Shown here one piece after another: positions 44,060 through 55,209 of a stretch of 64,000 nucleotides of DNA (its first letter is position 1; each line of letters opens with the position of its first letter). The stretch spans positions 93,874,020 to 93,938,019 of the forward strand of contig OX235272.1 of assembly GCA_944472155.2 (NCBI GenBank), read 5' to 3'. The DNA comes from Trichobilharzia szidati. Its lineage: Eukaryota; Platyhelminthes; Trematoda; Strigeidida; Schistosomatidae. The notes below the pieces were generated by a model, which saw only the letters and a list, made by a program, of their open reading frames with translations, did no database searches and had not been told where the DNA came from. Position numbers and translations under genes: made by a program.

Positions 44060-44740
44060 TTATTTGCATAAATATGCACAAATACGAGTATTTATTTTGA
44101 CAGCCAATAACTAATCTGTTATTCTACGTAAAAATGTATCTGCCGCATAAATGGCCATTATTGTTACTACAACAAATATCCTATTTTGCAATTGTGAGAA
44201 CTTGAAGCGAATTTATTAGAAGGAACATACTTTAGACTGAGTTTTAATTCATAACATGAGAATATTTTACACCATTATTATTATTATTGTTTATTGTTCC
44301 CTTGGGTTCCGAGTAGAACACAGGGCCACAACAACACATCTCCACTTTGTTCTGTTTTCTGCTGCCTTCTTCAGCTGAGTCCACGATTGGCCAGTACAGT
44401 TCGCTTACGTCTCCTACACATATCTCAAGCTGTTGCAGTAATAAGATCGACTAAACCGGAACTTTACAATATTTTGTAATCGATTTCAGCATAGCCCGAC
44501 GTTTGTCACACAAATACGACTATTTATTTTGACAACCCATAACTATTATTCTGTTATTCCACCTAAAAAAAGTGAATCCGCCGCATAACTAACTGGCCAT
44601 CATTATTGTAACGACAACAAATGCGCTATATTTTATAATTGTAAGAACGTGAAGCAGGGGGGGAAATTATTGCTAAGAATATTCTTCCTTCAGATTGATT
44701 TTTAATTCATGGTATATGGGAATATTTCACAATTAAAACG
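44060..44740 (+). repeat. Direct repeats flanking RTE-A and PLE scraps
   Basis: About 210 bp at 44070-44280 and 44505-44740 are diverged direct copies (shared atttattttgac, ctgttattc, gccgcataa, aacatttga-like blocks). Between them lie an RTE-A1 3' tail (44285-44395, minus) and a PLE-like C-terminus (44396-44500, plus; RLRLLHISQAVAVIRSTKPE). The layout could be a PLE with tandem terminal repeats. Confidence 0.45.
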
Positions 44741-44783
44741 AATAAGAAATAAAACGACTGATTTATGCTTAACATATTTATAT

Positions 44784-44789
44784 ATATAA

Positions 44790-44828
<39 letters not shown>
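44784..44828. repeat. (TA)n microsatellite
   Basis: TA run interrupted by one c. Confidence 0.9.
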
Positions 44829-44829
<1 letters not shown>

Positions 44830-44989
44830 ACATAAGGAATGGATCATCACATTTTTTCATTCATTAGGATCAGTGACCTAGATCATCATCATCGCCATCG
44901 TTGCCATCACTGCTGCTGCTGCTCCGGGAAAAGGAAAGGTAGTACACATTTGGCGTTGTAGTAAGTAGTGATAGCATTAGTAGTAACAA

Positions 44990-45303
44990 ACAGGATAGTA
45001 ATAATAATAATAATAACTGTAACTGAGACAACCATGAAGAGAAATAAGACTGAATAGTGATTGAGAGGCGTGTAGGTGTAACTTGAAGAGGAAGAGTGAC
45101 AACAACGAAAATGACAACCACAACAACAATAATAATAGAAACGATAATAGTAATAGTAATGATAATAATAGTAATAATAATAATAGCGATGATGATAATG
45201 CTGTTGGTGTAGAATATTACTACGACTTATAATTATTATTATGCATCCGAATATGATTCATTCATTCATTAATAGTAGTAGTAGTAGTAGTAGTAGTAGT
45301 AAT
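44990..45303. repeat. Trinucleotide microsatellites
   Basis: AAT/GAT-rich runs (44996-45015, 45125-45205) and a pure run of about 11 GTA units (45269-45301). These give rise to leucine- or serine-rich false frames. Confidence 0.85.
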
Positions 45304-45831
45304 ATTCTCCACGTTTTAGAGATAAAAAGAAGAAGACAAGAAACGATGGAATAGACAAATGCAATAAATATGTCTTTTGTTATCGCTTTCTTTTCGTCTA
45401 CGCATATTTTTGACCACCCATCCGCCCGGGCGCGTGCTCGCACACACACATATATATATGTAGGTTGTATTGTATATGTGCTTATACTTATGCATTATTC
45501 TGCAGAAAATTAAATGCCACAATTTCTGAAATTGTGAAATCATAAATATGTATGTGTATGTATATATATGTATAAATAATTGTGAATAATGAACTGAAAA
45601 TTCCCAAAGAAGGATGAAGCGAGTCATTTCAACGACGCCTGAAAAAACAAAAAACAAAACACACAGAAATTAGTAAGAAACAGCACAAATTATTATTATT
45701 ATTATCAGTTAATAAATGCCGACAATACCTATCTCTAGGTACATGAATAACTGTTGAATAGGGACGCTATGTTTCATTCTAGTTAACTAACTTAAATATT
45801 GTTATAATTCTATGTTTGACAAAGAGAATTG
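45304..45831. other. Unassigned
   Basis: AT-rich with short CA/TA runs; nothing recognised. Confidence 0.5.
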
Positions 45832-46000
45832 ACAATGACTTATAGAACCCCTGGGAAACCAAATAGTAATGCACACACCCACGTCATCCAATTTGGTTTG
45901 AGACTCTTTAGAAGTACGCATCTACCGCCAGGGTTCGAACCCGATACTTTCTGGTTACAAGTCAAGCACGTGGACTAATCAGCTACTGGTGTAACAACAG
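45832..46000 (-). mobile_element. SINE-A relic
   Basis: Minus-strand blocks: tttgagactcttta, agggttcgaacccga (B box) and the tggttacaagtc stretch. The hammerhead-like block is gone. Confidence 0.5.
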
Positions 46001-46239
46001 AAGGTAAGACACGGAAGCTAAGGTATATTTTTCATTGATCAAACCACTGTTTATATATATACAGTTTATATTCTTTAACCAATCACTGAGCGTGTGATTT
46101 CGGTTTACATCAAACGACAAGTAACAAGAATCTTCAAATAAACATACTATTCATTTGTTAATGCAGTATATAGCCGTGTGGAGCGTATTCTGTCTGTAAC
46201 ATCAGATAGAATGTTCAAATAGATATATTGTATTCTATT

Positions 46240-46520
46240 GCTATTGCCAAAGGCAAGCTTTCATTTCTCTCAAATTTGTGTGGAGGTCAATATCACTCAG
46301 TATGAAAATTAAGAGGCGAATTTTCAACTACAATGTGAAGTCAGTGCTACTTGATATAGGGATCAGAGACTTGACACCGCGTCATGAAGAGCACTTCGAA
46401 TTACACACCTCAATCAACAGCTGTCTTTGGTCAATAATATTCAAGATCAGATGGCAAGCAAGAAAAGATGAGCAACGCGGAGGGATTTCTGGAAGCCGAT
46501 GGTGCAACAACTGATGTCCG
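46240..46520 (+). mobile_element. RTE-A2 fragment
   Basis: Matches 34925-35160: the FNYNVKSV, INSCLWSI and KIRWQ blocks in broken frames. Bases 46001-46239 are unassigned. Confidence 0.6.
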
Positions 46521-46654
46521 CCAATGATCGAACTTGAAACAACCTAACTCTACACAATTCTAAGAATTTGGAGAAAACTATCACCTATTTATATATAACA
46601 CCCGGAAGGTAATACCAGTTCACATAAGATATGTATTTAAATGCATGTACTAAT

Positions 46655-47580
46655 TATTATCATCGGTCGGTCAGTTTTCGATACAGAACTTTGCACCGAT
46701 GTGCGGCAGTTCAAGTCGCCAAACTCCACGTAGCACACAAAGCAAGAGAAGAAAGTAGGGGAAATGCATATTAGAGACAGTAAACAGAGGTGTGAGACAA
46801 AGGAATAGTAATAACGAAAAACAAAACAGTTTCACTGGAACTCATAAGTCACAAGGAGTGGATGCATCTGCTCCAGCCATTGAGAACGATTTTGAGCCAT
46901 ATCACCAACTGTTTCCAGCCGTCATTGGTTTTTACCGTTCTGATGACCTCAACCAGAGAGTCTACACCTCCCTACGTGGCTGGCTGGCTTAAACTAAATG
47001 CTGTGGATTTCATTGACTGATGAGGCCATGTTTTGATTTGACCGCCGCTAGCTCTTTTCCAGCCTGACCCTATATCAGCTAACATTGCCCGTCAAGGAAG
47101 GCGATTAATGGCTAGACATGCGTAACACATGTCCTAACCATCTCAGTCGATGTAATTTCACGGTCTCGTCGACTGATTTCCCCGCCTTACCTAGCACACG
47201 ACGCCTAACCTCAATATTGCTCACCTTATTATACCACTTCACACGGGAGATAGAACGTAGACACCTATGATCGAAGACAGCTAATCTTTTCATGTCTTCC
47301 GCCCTCAGTGGCCAGGTCTCACAGCCATAAAGGAGGATGGAGCGGACTGTTGAGCAGTACACACGCCCTTTGGTCGAAAGTAGGATATCACGTCTACACC
47401 AGAGACGGCGTAAACTGGCATATGCGAAACTAGCCCTCTGTATTCGTGCTGATATTTCGTCTGAGATCAACCCGTTGGCGTTGGCTGATGGTACTTCCCA
47501 AGTAAGTGAAGCGGTCAACGTGCTCTACCACTTCACTTCCTATTTCTAATCTAGGGGTCGCATTATTATCATAATCAATA
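46655..47580 (-). mobile_element. RTE-B LINE (SR2-like), 3' part
   Basis: Tail of cggt units at the left, a long 3' UTR (46670-47100, blocks shared with 54250-54500), then the RT tail. Confidence 0.75.
47105..47570 (-). pseudogene. RTE-B reverse transcriptase, C-terminal part
   Basis: Reads [70 protein letters not shown] and [16 protein letters not shown]. These are the typical post-catalytic blocks of the SR2-like RTE family. Upstream, [14 protein letters not shown] is in another frame. The catalytic part is missing. Confidence 0.75.
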
Positions 47581-48324
47581 TATAGTAAGCAAATGCTTAA
47601 TCCGCGTGACAATATTTCAATATATATATATATCACATATAAAAGGACATGTTAGAACTAGTATAAGAGGAATGTGTACGAAAACCTCTTAAAAACAGAA
47701 AACACTTCTAGCCTTCTAATAGGTAATGTAAAAGTGTGTGTGTGGAAAACATTTATTAGTAATTGTTTTCAATAAGACCAATAGTCATCGTTACAACACG
47801 TTAGCAAGACTTAAGCATGATTGAGAAAATACCTCATATATATGGAGATCATAAGTTTCTTTACAAACTATAGAAATTCATTGTTATGAGCAGAAAGAAT
47901 AATATGCAGATAGATGGATAGACAAGCTAAACCAAATAGGACTCAGTATTATCGTATGATGACGATGTGTCCCAACTGGCAGCCACACCTCATATCCACA
48001 TAATACACACACATATATATGTACATACTAGAACACGGGTGATAACAACAAAAAAGATACAACACAAAAACGGAGAGAACCGAAAACTTTAAAAAAAATT
48101 ATTATACAACAGAGGTGTGTATAGAATAGGTGACGTGTGTAATGAATGATTTTGCTTGAAGAAGTGTGACATGCGATTAAAACACATACACACTTACACA
48201 CACTCTCTCTCTGTTTACTTTTGTCACACAACAAAAATCCTCATTATATAATAATTAGTACAGAAATATATTTTAACCATTAGTAACATTTTTTTTAAAA
48301 GTGCCATTTGACCCACTACACTTA
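47581..48324. other. Unassigned AT-rich sequence
   Basis: A short TA run (47622-47632) and (CA)n-type stretches; no gene or repeat family recognised. Confidence 0.5.
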
Positions 48325-48765
48325 AAACAAAAAACCAATACTTGAAAATTGATCTGATGCTCACTAGCGACTGGCTCTTATTTAGGCAGTTACCTGGCGT
48401 TCAAGCGGGAAGCTGTGACCAGTAGGGTACAGTAGGTTGAAGGTGGGGACAGTTACTCATCGAAGAAGACGTTGCGAAGTGATCGCGCTGTGTTGTGAAT
48501 TGGCAGAAGTTAGAATTCATAGGCTGACCATTGGATCGGGTGGGTCCCAGTGGCTTAATGATCTACGAACTCGCTAGCCTTGTAACCAGAAGGTCCTGGG
48601 TTCGAACCCCGGTGGATGCGTACTGATGAAGAGTCCCAAAACCAGGATGAAACAGCTGTCCAGCACTTACAGGTTTTCTAATGGTTCTCTAACTGATGTC
48701 AGCTCATGACGAAATCCTCCGAACAATCAAACAAAATCCCTACAAAACCAATACTTGGAAATAAA
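48325..48765 (+). mobile_element. SINE-A, full unit with terminal direct repeats
   Basis: The best plus-strand unit. It begins aaaaccaatacttgaaaattg and ends in the same aaaaccaatacttg, about 420 bp later. Such shared ends fit excision from a tandem array rather than a target duplication. The tRNA-like part has cagtggcttaatgatc as A-box region and gggttcgaacccc as B box. Confidence 0.75.
48621..48666 (+). ncRNA. Hammerhead-like motif of SINE-A, non-canonical
   Basis: TACTGATGA, then AGA, GTCC-loop-GGAT, GAAA and the palindrome CAGCTG ending in GTC and CAG. Relative to a canonical hammerhead there are three extra bases between CTGATGA and stem II in all SINE-A copies seen. The rest agrees with the Sm-alpha layout. 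Confidence 0.4.
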
Positions 48766-49424
48766 AATCAACTAGACGTTAAAATGAACCACAGAGATTG
48801 AAATTGTTGGCGGCCTACTTGAAACTTGGGCTGCCAACAACCCTCTCCGTCATCATTATATTGTATATGATTTCGCTGGCTCAACTAGTTTGTTTGTTTT
48901 AATCTATTAAAATATAACCTCTAATAGGTATGACTTAAAATGTTTACAACTTGCTGGGTTAATTTACAAGTTTCTACTAAACTTCAGAGAGAGAGAAAAA
49001 AGAAAGCATAATTGTAGGTGGCAATGTATCCAAATACATAAAGAGATAAACTGTTCTTGTGGTATATTCTTCTGTCTCAAAATGTACTCGTGAAGATTTT
49101 TTATAAATATTGATTTTCGCTTCAGATTAAATGACAGTGTGTCTTACAATCTACGAATCCCCATTGATCACAGGTACTCCGGTGGGGTCTATGGATGGAT
49201 TGATTCGCGGTGAAATCTAACAACTGAAATTAAATTAATCCAAATGCCCACCAGCCCCATAATCTAAGTATATATGCATCAATGGCAACATCGAGTCTTC
49301 AGAATTCTTAACCAATCACGTCTGAGTAGTCAGTCATGAATAGTCATCAAAAACAAAACTAAAATAGACAATTGAAACGTTGGAATTATTTATTCCAATA
49401 CAAATATATAATTGTCATGATTTC
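48766..49424. other. Unassigned
   Basis: Nothing recognised. Confidence 0.5.
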
Positions 49425-49890
49425 TTATGGACTGACTTCATTCAGAGGACTGTTGAAAATCAAGAGGAGCGCTAGAAAACTGTTTCGTCCTTCTTTAGGA
49501 ATACTTCATCAGTAACTCCACTTATGACACCATTAGTGATCGAACCCAAGACCTCTGAACAGTAATAACAATGGCTGGCACGCAACCAAGTTATAAAATA
49601 TAGCGAATTTGCAGCAGAAGTTGCAATTCATGAGCCATTGGATTCCATCTATACTTAAACGAGCTTACACATTTTATCACCCGAAAGTTACTACTAACTA
49701 GGGTTCGAAAACCCTAGTAGAGTGTGAGGTTATGCATAGAGAACACACACTGTTTGCTGAAGATTCTGTTTCAAACGAGAAAGAAACAGTACAGTCCAGT
49801 CCAGTACAACAACGCTGATTGTCTAACTGAAGTCAGTTAGAATGATCGATCAATCTTGAAACCAAACAAATCTCTACAAGGCTAAATTCT
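49425..49890. mobile_element. SINE-A relics, minus then plus
   Basis: Minus-strand relic 49425-49650 (aactgtttcgtcct; tcgaacccaagacc) and plus-strand relic 49690-49880 (agggttcgaaaaccc; tccagtccagtac). Both are badly decayed, again as a fold-back. Confidence 0.45.
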
Positions 49891-49901
49891 AATTTTCACT
49901 T

Positions 49902-50118
49902 TTTTTTATTCCTTCACGTTCCCAGTGGAACATATGGCTTCAAGCTGGAGGCTTGAAGTTTCTGTAGCAGTGTTTATTTTTACAGGATGTGGTTGCTAGC
50001 CTCATTCCCAAGCTTTATTTCTGGTTAAGCGAGGCAAAGGAGTGCGTCGGCCGGGGGTCGAACCCCGGACCATGTGCATGGTCGGCGAGCGTCCTAACCG
50101 CTGTGTCACCGACGCACA
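49902..50118 (-). mobile_element. SINE-C with 11-bp target duplication
   Basis: Flanked by aattttcactt (49891-49901 and 50119-50129). tRNA-like head at 50044-50115 with acceptor GCGTCGG/CCGACGC and B box ggggttcgaccccc; tail ttccttcacgttcccagtgg (complement) next to a T run. Confidence 0.85.
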
Positions 50119-50129
50119 AATTTTCACTT

Positions 50130-50446
50130 AGCACCCATTATATATTTTTTATGGAACTATTCGATCCAACTCTTGATCAGATAGAGGAGTTTGTATTAGA
50201 TATGAAAATGTTTCATTTTTTGCTTTTCATAAAAGTTCCTATATACAATCAATTGCGTCATTCGTATTACTCTCTCAGCAGGTTTTTATGATAGAACAAC
50301 TGAAGAGATCCATTTATTGGGTTGGGTTGTGTTGTGTTACTTCGGTAAACGTGTACATATACACACATACACACGCACTTACAGACACACAAACATTGGC
50401 AAAACTTTTGTTGTGTATAATAAAGTAGGTGGGGAGGGGCACTTAC
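50130..50446. other. Unassigned, possibly intron of the dynamin gene
   Basis: No further exon is convincing. The donor at the end of the 50447 exon predicts at least one more exon at lower coordinates. Confidence 0.4.
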
Positions 50447-50560
50447 GCAGGAATAGACGGTGGTACTAATGGTGGATAATTGGTCATGGAGTTTAACAGC
50501 CCAGCAGATGAAGCGGAGTCGTTTGTTGCTATAGCATACATGTCGGCTGGATATAATCGT
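50447..50560 (-). CDS. Probable dynamin proline-rich exon
   Basis: 114 bp between an acceptor (cattactgcag) and a strong donor (C|gtaagt). When joined to the exon at 51591-51799 (phase 2, last bases CA) the first base completes a glutamine codon. The frame reads RLYPADMYAIATNDSASSAG then YPPLVPPSIP, proline-rich and serine-rich like a dynamin C-terminus. If the intron is retained, the frame meets a stop codon (GCG TAA) at once. Another frame is also open, so the assignment depends on the phase match. Confidence 0.55.
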
Positions 50561-51590
50561 CTGCAGTAATGCATATATACATACAGTAGTGGTGATGAAT
50601 AGTACAAAAGATAGAAGATTTGTGCATAAAATTGCGATGATAGGAAGGCGGCAGTAGCGGCATCAGTAGGTGGGGCAGTGATCGTAGTACAGATGTGCAT
50701 TGGACGACGACGACGACAAGAACAACAACAACATGGAGACGTGCAAAATGAACAACAAAATAAAGGCTATTTAATTTATACAAATATATACAACAACACA
50801 TACAGAAAGAAGAAGAAGAAAAGTTGAACAACAATTATAACTAAATGCAATTATTCACAACACAACACAACAAAATGTGAAATAGTGCATAGATATGGAC
50901 TAATTGAATTTACAACAAACAATTATGTGACGACAATAGTGCAACATTGGAAAATAATCACAAATACTGATACACACATTCATACATACACCTACAATAT
51001 ACATAATCAGATGTGCCAGAAGGTGCAATTACATCATAACTCATATTTGATGTAATAATATAAGAGAGTACATGAGTGTATATATCTATGACTGACTGAA
51101 GTGATGTGAGATTACTTTTAATCACCAGTTCGTCCAAGAAGAAGCAAGTTTCAGACATCGGCTGGTTTGAAATGATTCGGTTCCCTGAGCTGAGCTGAGT
51201 TAAACTGAGCGCATCGCTGATGAGTTCGTACCCAAACGAGCGAAACGATCATGCGATGTTTACACCACCCTAATATAAGACTAGATATGACTACTGGCTG
51301 GTATGAGTACTATCCAGCTACTACTCATCAAAATCGATCAGTAGTATATAGTTTTATGCACTTATATTGAATCATCTCCTTTCGAAATACTTCTTTCTCC
51401 TCATACTTACTTTACTAGCATACTTATGTATATTCTGTTCTTTAACAGTTGTCTCGTTTCTGTCTTATAACTGAAGATTTGTCCAAATCGTGTTAATGCT
51501 GATTACAAAACTGTCTTCTTACTGTTCACAAGACTATTTATCAACAAAAATGGAAGATGGCACATATATATATATATATATATAACTCAC
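50561..51590 (-). other. Dynamin intron
   Basis: AT-rich with a TA run at about 51563-51583. A 66-codon frame (50958-51158) has no splice support. No repeat family recognised. Confidence 0.45.
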
Positions 51591-51799
51591 TGAGGAATGA
51601 GTGGTGAAGGTAATTGTGGAGCACCTGCTTTCCCAGGCACTGAAGGTGCTTGTCTAGGAGCAGAACCTTTCACTGAACCCGTACTAGTTGAATTCCAACC
51701 ACCTGGTGGTGGAGGTGGTGGTCGACGATTAGCTGTTGGACTTGGAGGAGGTGGACCTGTTGATCCAGGAGCAGTTAATCCACCTGAACTATCACCACC
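51591..51799 (-). CDS. Dynamin proline-rich domain exon
   Basis: 209 bp, acceptor attatag and donor CA|gtgagt. Joined in phase 0 to the exon at 56823-56981, it reads GGDSSGGLTAPGSTGPPPPS, then ANRRPPPPPPGGWNS and QLPSPLIP. RRPPPPPP and similar runs are typical SH3-domain ligands in dynamins. The exon ends in phase 2. The first in-frame codons of the following intron include CAG TGA, so intron retention would end the protein here with a short tail. Confidence 0.8.
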
Positions 51800-51899
51800 C
51801 TATAATATGATTATAATAAAATTGAAAAGAAAAAGTTAGAAAATAAACATTCACGTGTAGGTGATCAAATATTTCATTTTTTAAAAATTTGGTTTTATT

Positions 51900-52090
51900 C
51901 AACTACAGGCGGCACTGATGCAGATTTCGAAACCAGAAGCGGGAAGGCAAATCAGAGCTTGGTCAGTCTGAAATCAGTGTAGCAACCTGCTCTACTCAAC
52001 GTAATGAACAAAATTTGGATTTTCAACACCAGTGTTAAGTTAGTTAGTTCTTCTCCATGGGTCAGAAACATGGCACGCCAATTAGTCATC
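51900..52090 (+). mobile_element. RTE-A fragment
   Basis: caactacaggcgg block to the FNTSVKLVSSS-type segment; frames broken. Confidence 0.5.
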
Positions 52091-52094
52091 CCTT

Positions 52095-52530
52095 CTAGGT
52101 TACACACCTTACATTACGTAATACGCTTTTCGAGGACGAATTTTACCAGTATCGGATTGGTCTTATGATTTCTATGTGTTTGCAGAGCTTCTTGACCTTT
52201 TCTCTTTAGGATACATAGCGTGGGTTTGAGCTTTTGGATGGCTAGTGCCTCGGCTATGCCCAGATGTCTTAATTTTACTCCCTTTGATAGGTTCGATCGA
52301 ATTTTGTATATTATTTAAAGGATTTTTCGAATGGCGCTGAATTTCCTGAATTGACCAGATGTTCTGTCACTGAACTATATACCCGTTTTTGTTCTCCTTT
52401 TACTAGCCAGGCTGGATAGTGTTCACGAGCGCGTTTTTCAAGTTGGCGCATGGTACGACTGAGGTACTCAGCTCTGCAAGAGCAAGTAAACTGGTATATG
52501 CACGTTGAAGTGGCCCAATGCGACATCCAA
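52095..52530 (-). pseudogene. PLE GIY-YIG endonuclease, C-terminal half
   Basis: STCIYQFTCSCRAEYLSRTM is the GIY-YIG region with a CxC pair and YLSR in place of YIGR; then QLEKRAREHYPAWLVKGEQK, SVTEHLVNSGNSAPFEKSFK and a broken C-terminus to about 52140. The YIG glycine is lost, so it is inactive. Confidence 0.6.
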
Positions 52531-52790
52531 ACATCCTGTCTATTGTTGTTACTTCTACATTTCTAACCCCTAATTGCACAATCAATGTCAATCTTCTCAG
52601 TAATTATGATGCTACTTTGTCTGAGCTTTATCCGTCCCCCTGTTTATGTTGTGGCATTTTAATTCCTAATTGGAATTCTATTAATCTGACCCTTGACCAG
52701 AAATTATTCTGGAACTTTCCTACCCATTTATTATAAATACACAAATGTACAGCCTAGTTGATGATTTCGTCGAAAGGAAAATTTTCTTCG
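52531..52790 (+). other. Unassigned open stretch
   Basis: A 72-codon frame to 52736 with no motif I recognise; it may be LINE-derived. The RT tail of RTE-A1 starts after 52860. Confidence 0.3.
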
Positions 52791-52869
52791 CTGCAACTGT
52801 TTCTTTATTATTCCCTATGATCAAATGTGTATATTCCGTGATTTGAAAAATCCACGATTGTTAAAGCAA

Positions 52870-53420
52870 GACAAACCTTCAGCACTCCGAAATCACTTTA
52901 GACATCTTTTGCAATCGGCGTAAAGAACAAAATTCAGAGTTTTAACACTTATGTCAAGTATGTTTCTTCTTTATGGTTCGGAAACTTGGCGTGTCACTAA
53001 AAGCATTTCCAACAGCCTGTTGCAGGCTTTCATCAACAGCTGCCTTTGCTCCATACAGTGAAGATTAAATGGCAGGCCAGAAAGAATTGGCGACAAGAAA
53101 CTATGGAAATAAACCTACCAAGAATCTAACGCTCAGCAAATAGGCAGGAGAAAATGGAGACAGATCGGACACTCACTGAGGAGAACATCGAATCACACAG
53201 CGTGTCAAGCATAATCTCTAGTGGAACCCAAATAGGAAATGACGAGTGGGGCGGCAGCTTCGAAGGTGATATGGATGATATTGTGAGACGAAGAGATAAG
53301 AGACTATGGGGAATCCTGGGGTCAGCTGAAGAGGACTAGAGAGAACAGGGTGAAATGGAGATGTGGTGTTGAAGCCCTATGTTCCACTCTAAACCCAAAG
53401 GGACAATAATAATAATAGTA
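52870..53420 (+). mobile_element. RTE-A1 3' part, decayed
   Basis: From the ARQTFSTP-type segment through VKWQARKNWRQ-like blocks to the 3' UTR, gaagccctatgttccac and an AAT tail at 53402-53420. Confidence 0.65.
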
Positions 53421-53524
53421 ATTTGTTTCCATCCAATCAATTCCTTTTAGTTTACACACAAGAAGTGAATAGGTAGAGTGGATTCGAACCCAAGTCAACG
53501 TGGTTCCTTCATATCCAATATACT

Positions 53525-54525
53525 ACACACCTTGAGCAACAATCTTCGTATGTTTGGCATGCGACTCGCCCCTGTAAAATGTAAGATGATGCTGCAGGAT
53601 TGGACTTCACCGACCCCTAGATTAGAAATAGGAAGTGAAGTGGTAGAGCACGTTGACCGCTTCACTTATTTGGGAAGTACCATCAGCCAGTGCCAACGGG
53701 TTGATCTCCGACGAAATCTCAGTACGAATACAAAGGGCTAGTTTCGCATATGCCAGTTTACGCCGTCTCTGGCTTAGTAGACGTGATATCCGACTACCGA
53801 CCAAAGGGCGTGTGTACTGCTCAACAATCTGCTCCGTCCTCCTTTATGGGTGGCTGTGAGACCTGGCCATTGAGTGCGGAAGACATGAAAAGATTAACTG
53901 TCTTTGATCATAGGTGTCTGCGTTCTATCTCCCGCGTGAAGTGGTATGATAAAGTGAGCAATATTGAGGTTAGGCGTCGAGTGCATGTAAGGAGGGGAAA
54001 TCAGTCGACGAGACTGTGAAATTACATCGACTGAGATGGTTGGGACATGTGTTACGTATGCCTAGTCATCACCTTCCTCGACAATGGGCAATGTTAGCTG
54101 ATATCGGTCCAGGCTGTAAAAGAGCTAGCGGCGGTCAAACGAAAACATGGCACCAGTCAATGAAGTCTACAACAGTTAGTCTAAGCCACGTAGGAAGGTG
54201 TAGACTTCCCGGTTGGAGTCCTCGAGACGGTAAAAACTAATGGTTTCCAACCATTGGTGACATGGCTCAAAATCGTTCTCAATGGCTGGCACAGATGCAT
54301 CCACTCCTTGTGACTTATGATTTCCAATGAAACTGTTTTGTTCTCCGTTATTACTATTCCTTTTGTGTCTCACCTCTGTTTACTGTCTATATTATGCATT
54401 TCTCCTACTTTCTTCTCTTGCTTTGTGTGCTACATGGAGTGTGGTGACTTGAACTGCCGCACATATGTGCAAAGTTCTATGTCGAAAACCGACCGACCGA
54501 CCGACAAACACACCTACACACACAA
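53525..54525 (+). mobile_element. RTE-B LINE 3' part
   Basis: RT tail in three consecutive frames, 3' UTR, and a (gacc)n tail at 54496-54520. Same family as 46655-47580. Confidence 0.75.
53530..54240 (+). pseudogene. RTE-B reverse transcriptase C-terminus, frameshifted
   Basis: NNLRMFGMRLAPVKCKMMLQ and [13 protein letters not shown] are followed, after frameshifts near 53690, 53850 and 53985, by [40 protein letters not shown] and [20 protein letters not shown], then GRCRLPGWSPRDGKN. The order is intact and only indels separate the blocks. The YADD block is not included. Confidence 0.75.
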
Positions 54526-54839
54526 GCACACCCCCGCATGTATGTCTCCTGAAAAATAGCTAATCGAAATAAATAGTCAATACACCGGAGCATAACAATG
54601 CATATGAATGCAACAGAATTTAGGGTTAACACAGTGTTTCAAATGACCTGAACATAAATAATCATAAATGACTTGACTATTCATTCAAATTAAATTAAAA
54701 CTTATATCACATATAATAATAATAATAAAACAACGGAAATAAGAGAATCAATGAGATGGAAATATTACATCAAAAGACAGTAAGTAAAACACAGAAACAA
54801 CTAAAAATCATTAACTAATATACATAAACGAGATATATG

Positions 54840-54975
54840 CTAGCTAGATTGAGGTAATCAATCAGTAGGAAGCCATAAACTTAGGATTCATGCTTATTAT
54901 TAATTACTTATCAGCAAGGTATGTCTACAACCTCGAAGGTACTGATACCCACTCGGAGATTAGAATCCATGTAAC
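54840..54975 (-). mobile_element. SINE-B relic
   Basis: tcagcaaggtatgtctacaa, complement of the stem I side, plus the tRNA-like head; the rest is lost. Confidence 0.4.
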
Positions 54976-54984
54976 TGACTGACT

Positions 54985-55197
54985 CACTGAGTTCCAGCAT
55001 AGAGAACTTTGCACAGAAGATTGCCAGCTCGACTTGCCACACTCCATGTACTACACACACGTAGAGAAAAGAAAGATTCACAAAGAGTGAATGCAACTCG
55101 CCCATTAAGAACGATATTGAGCCATACCAGCAAAAGTCTTAGCATCCCGAGGACCCCAACCAGGAAGTCTACACTGACCTACATGGCTCAAACACAC
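54985..55197 (-). mobile_element. RTE-B 3' UTR, left part of a copy split by PLE-1
   Basis: Minus strand with a gtcagt-type tail at the left; blocks catagagaactttgcac, ccacactccatgta, cctacatggct. It continues at 56213 after the insertion. Confidence 0.65.
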
Positions 55198-55209
55198 TAC
55201 CAGATTTTG

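Noticed and set aside
44870..45121. Leucine-rich minus-strand frame ending in SSSSDGNDGDDDD
   Set aside because: The first two thirds are microsatellite translation. Only the last 16 codons are kept, as a speculative terminal exon.
51597..51839. Plus-strand glycine-rich open frame
   Set aside because: Antisense of the proline-rich dynamin exon, which has phase-consistent splice sites on the minus strand.
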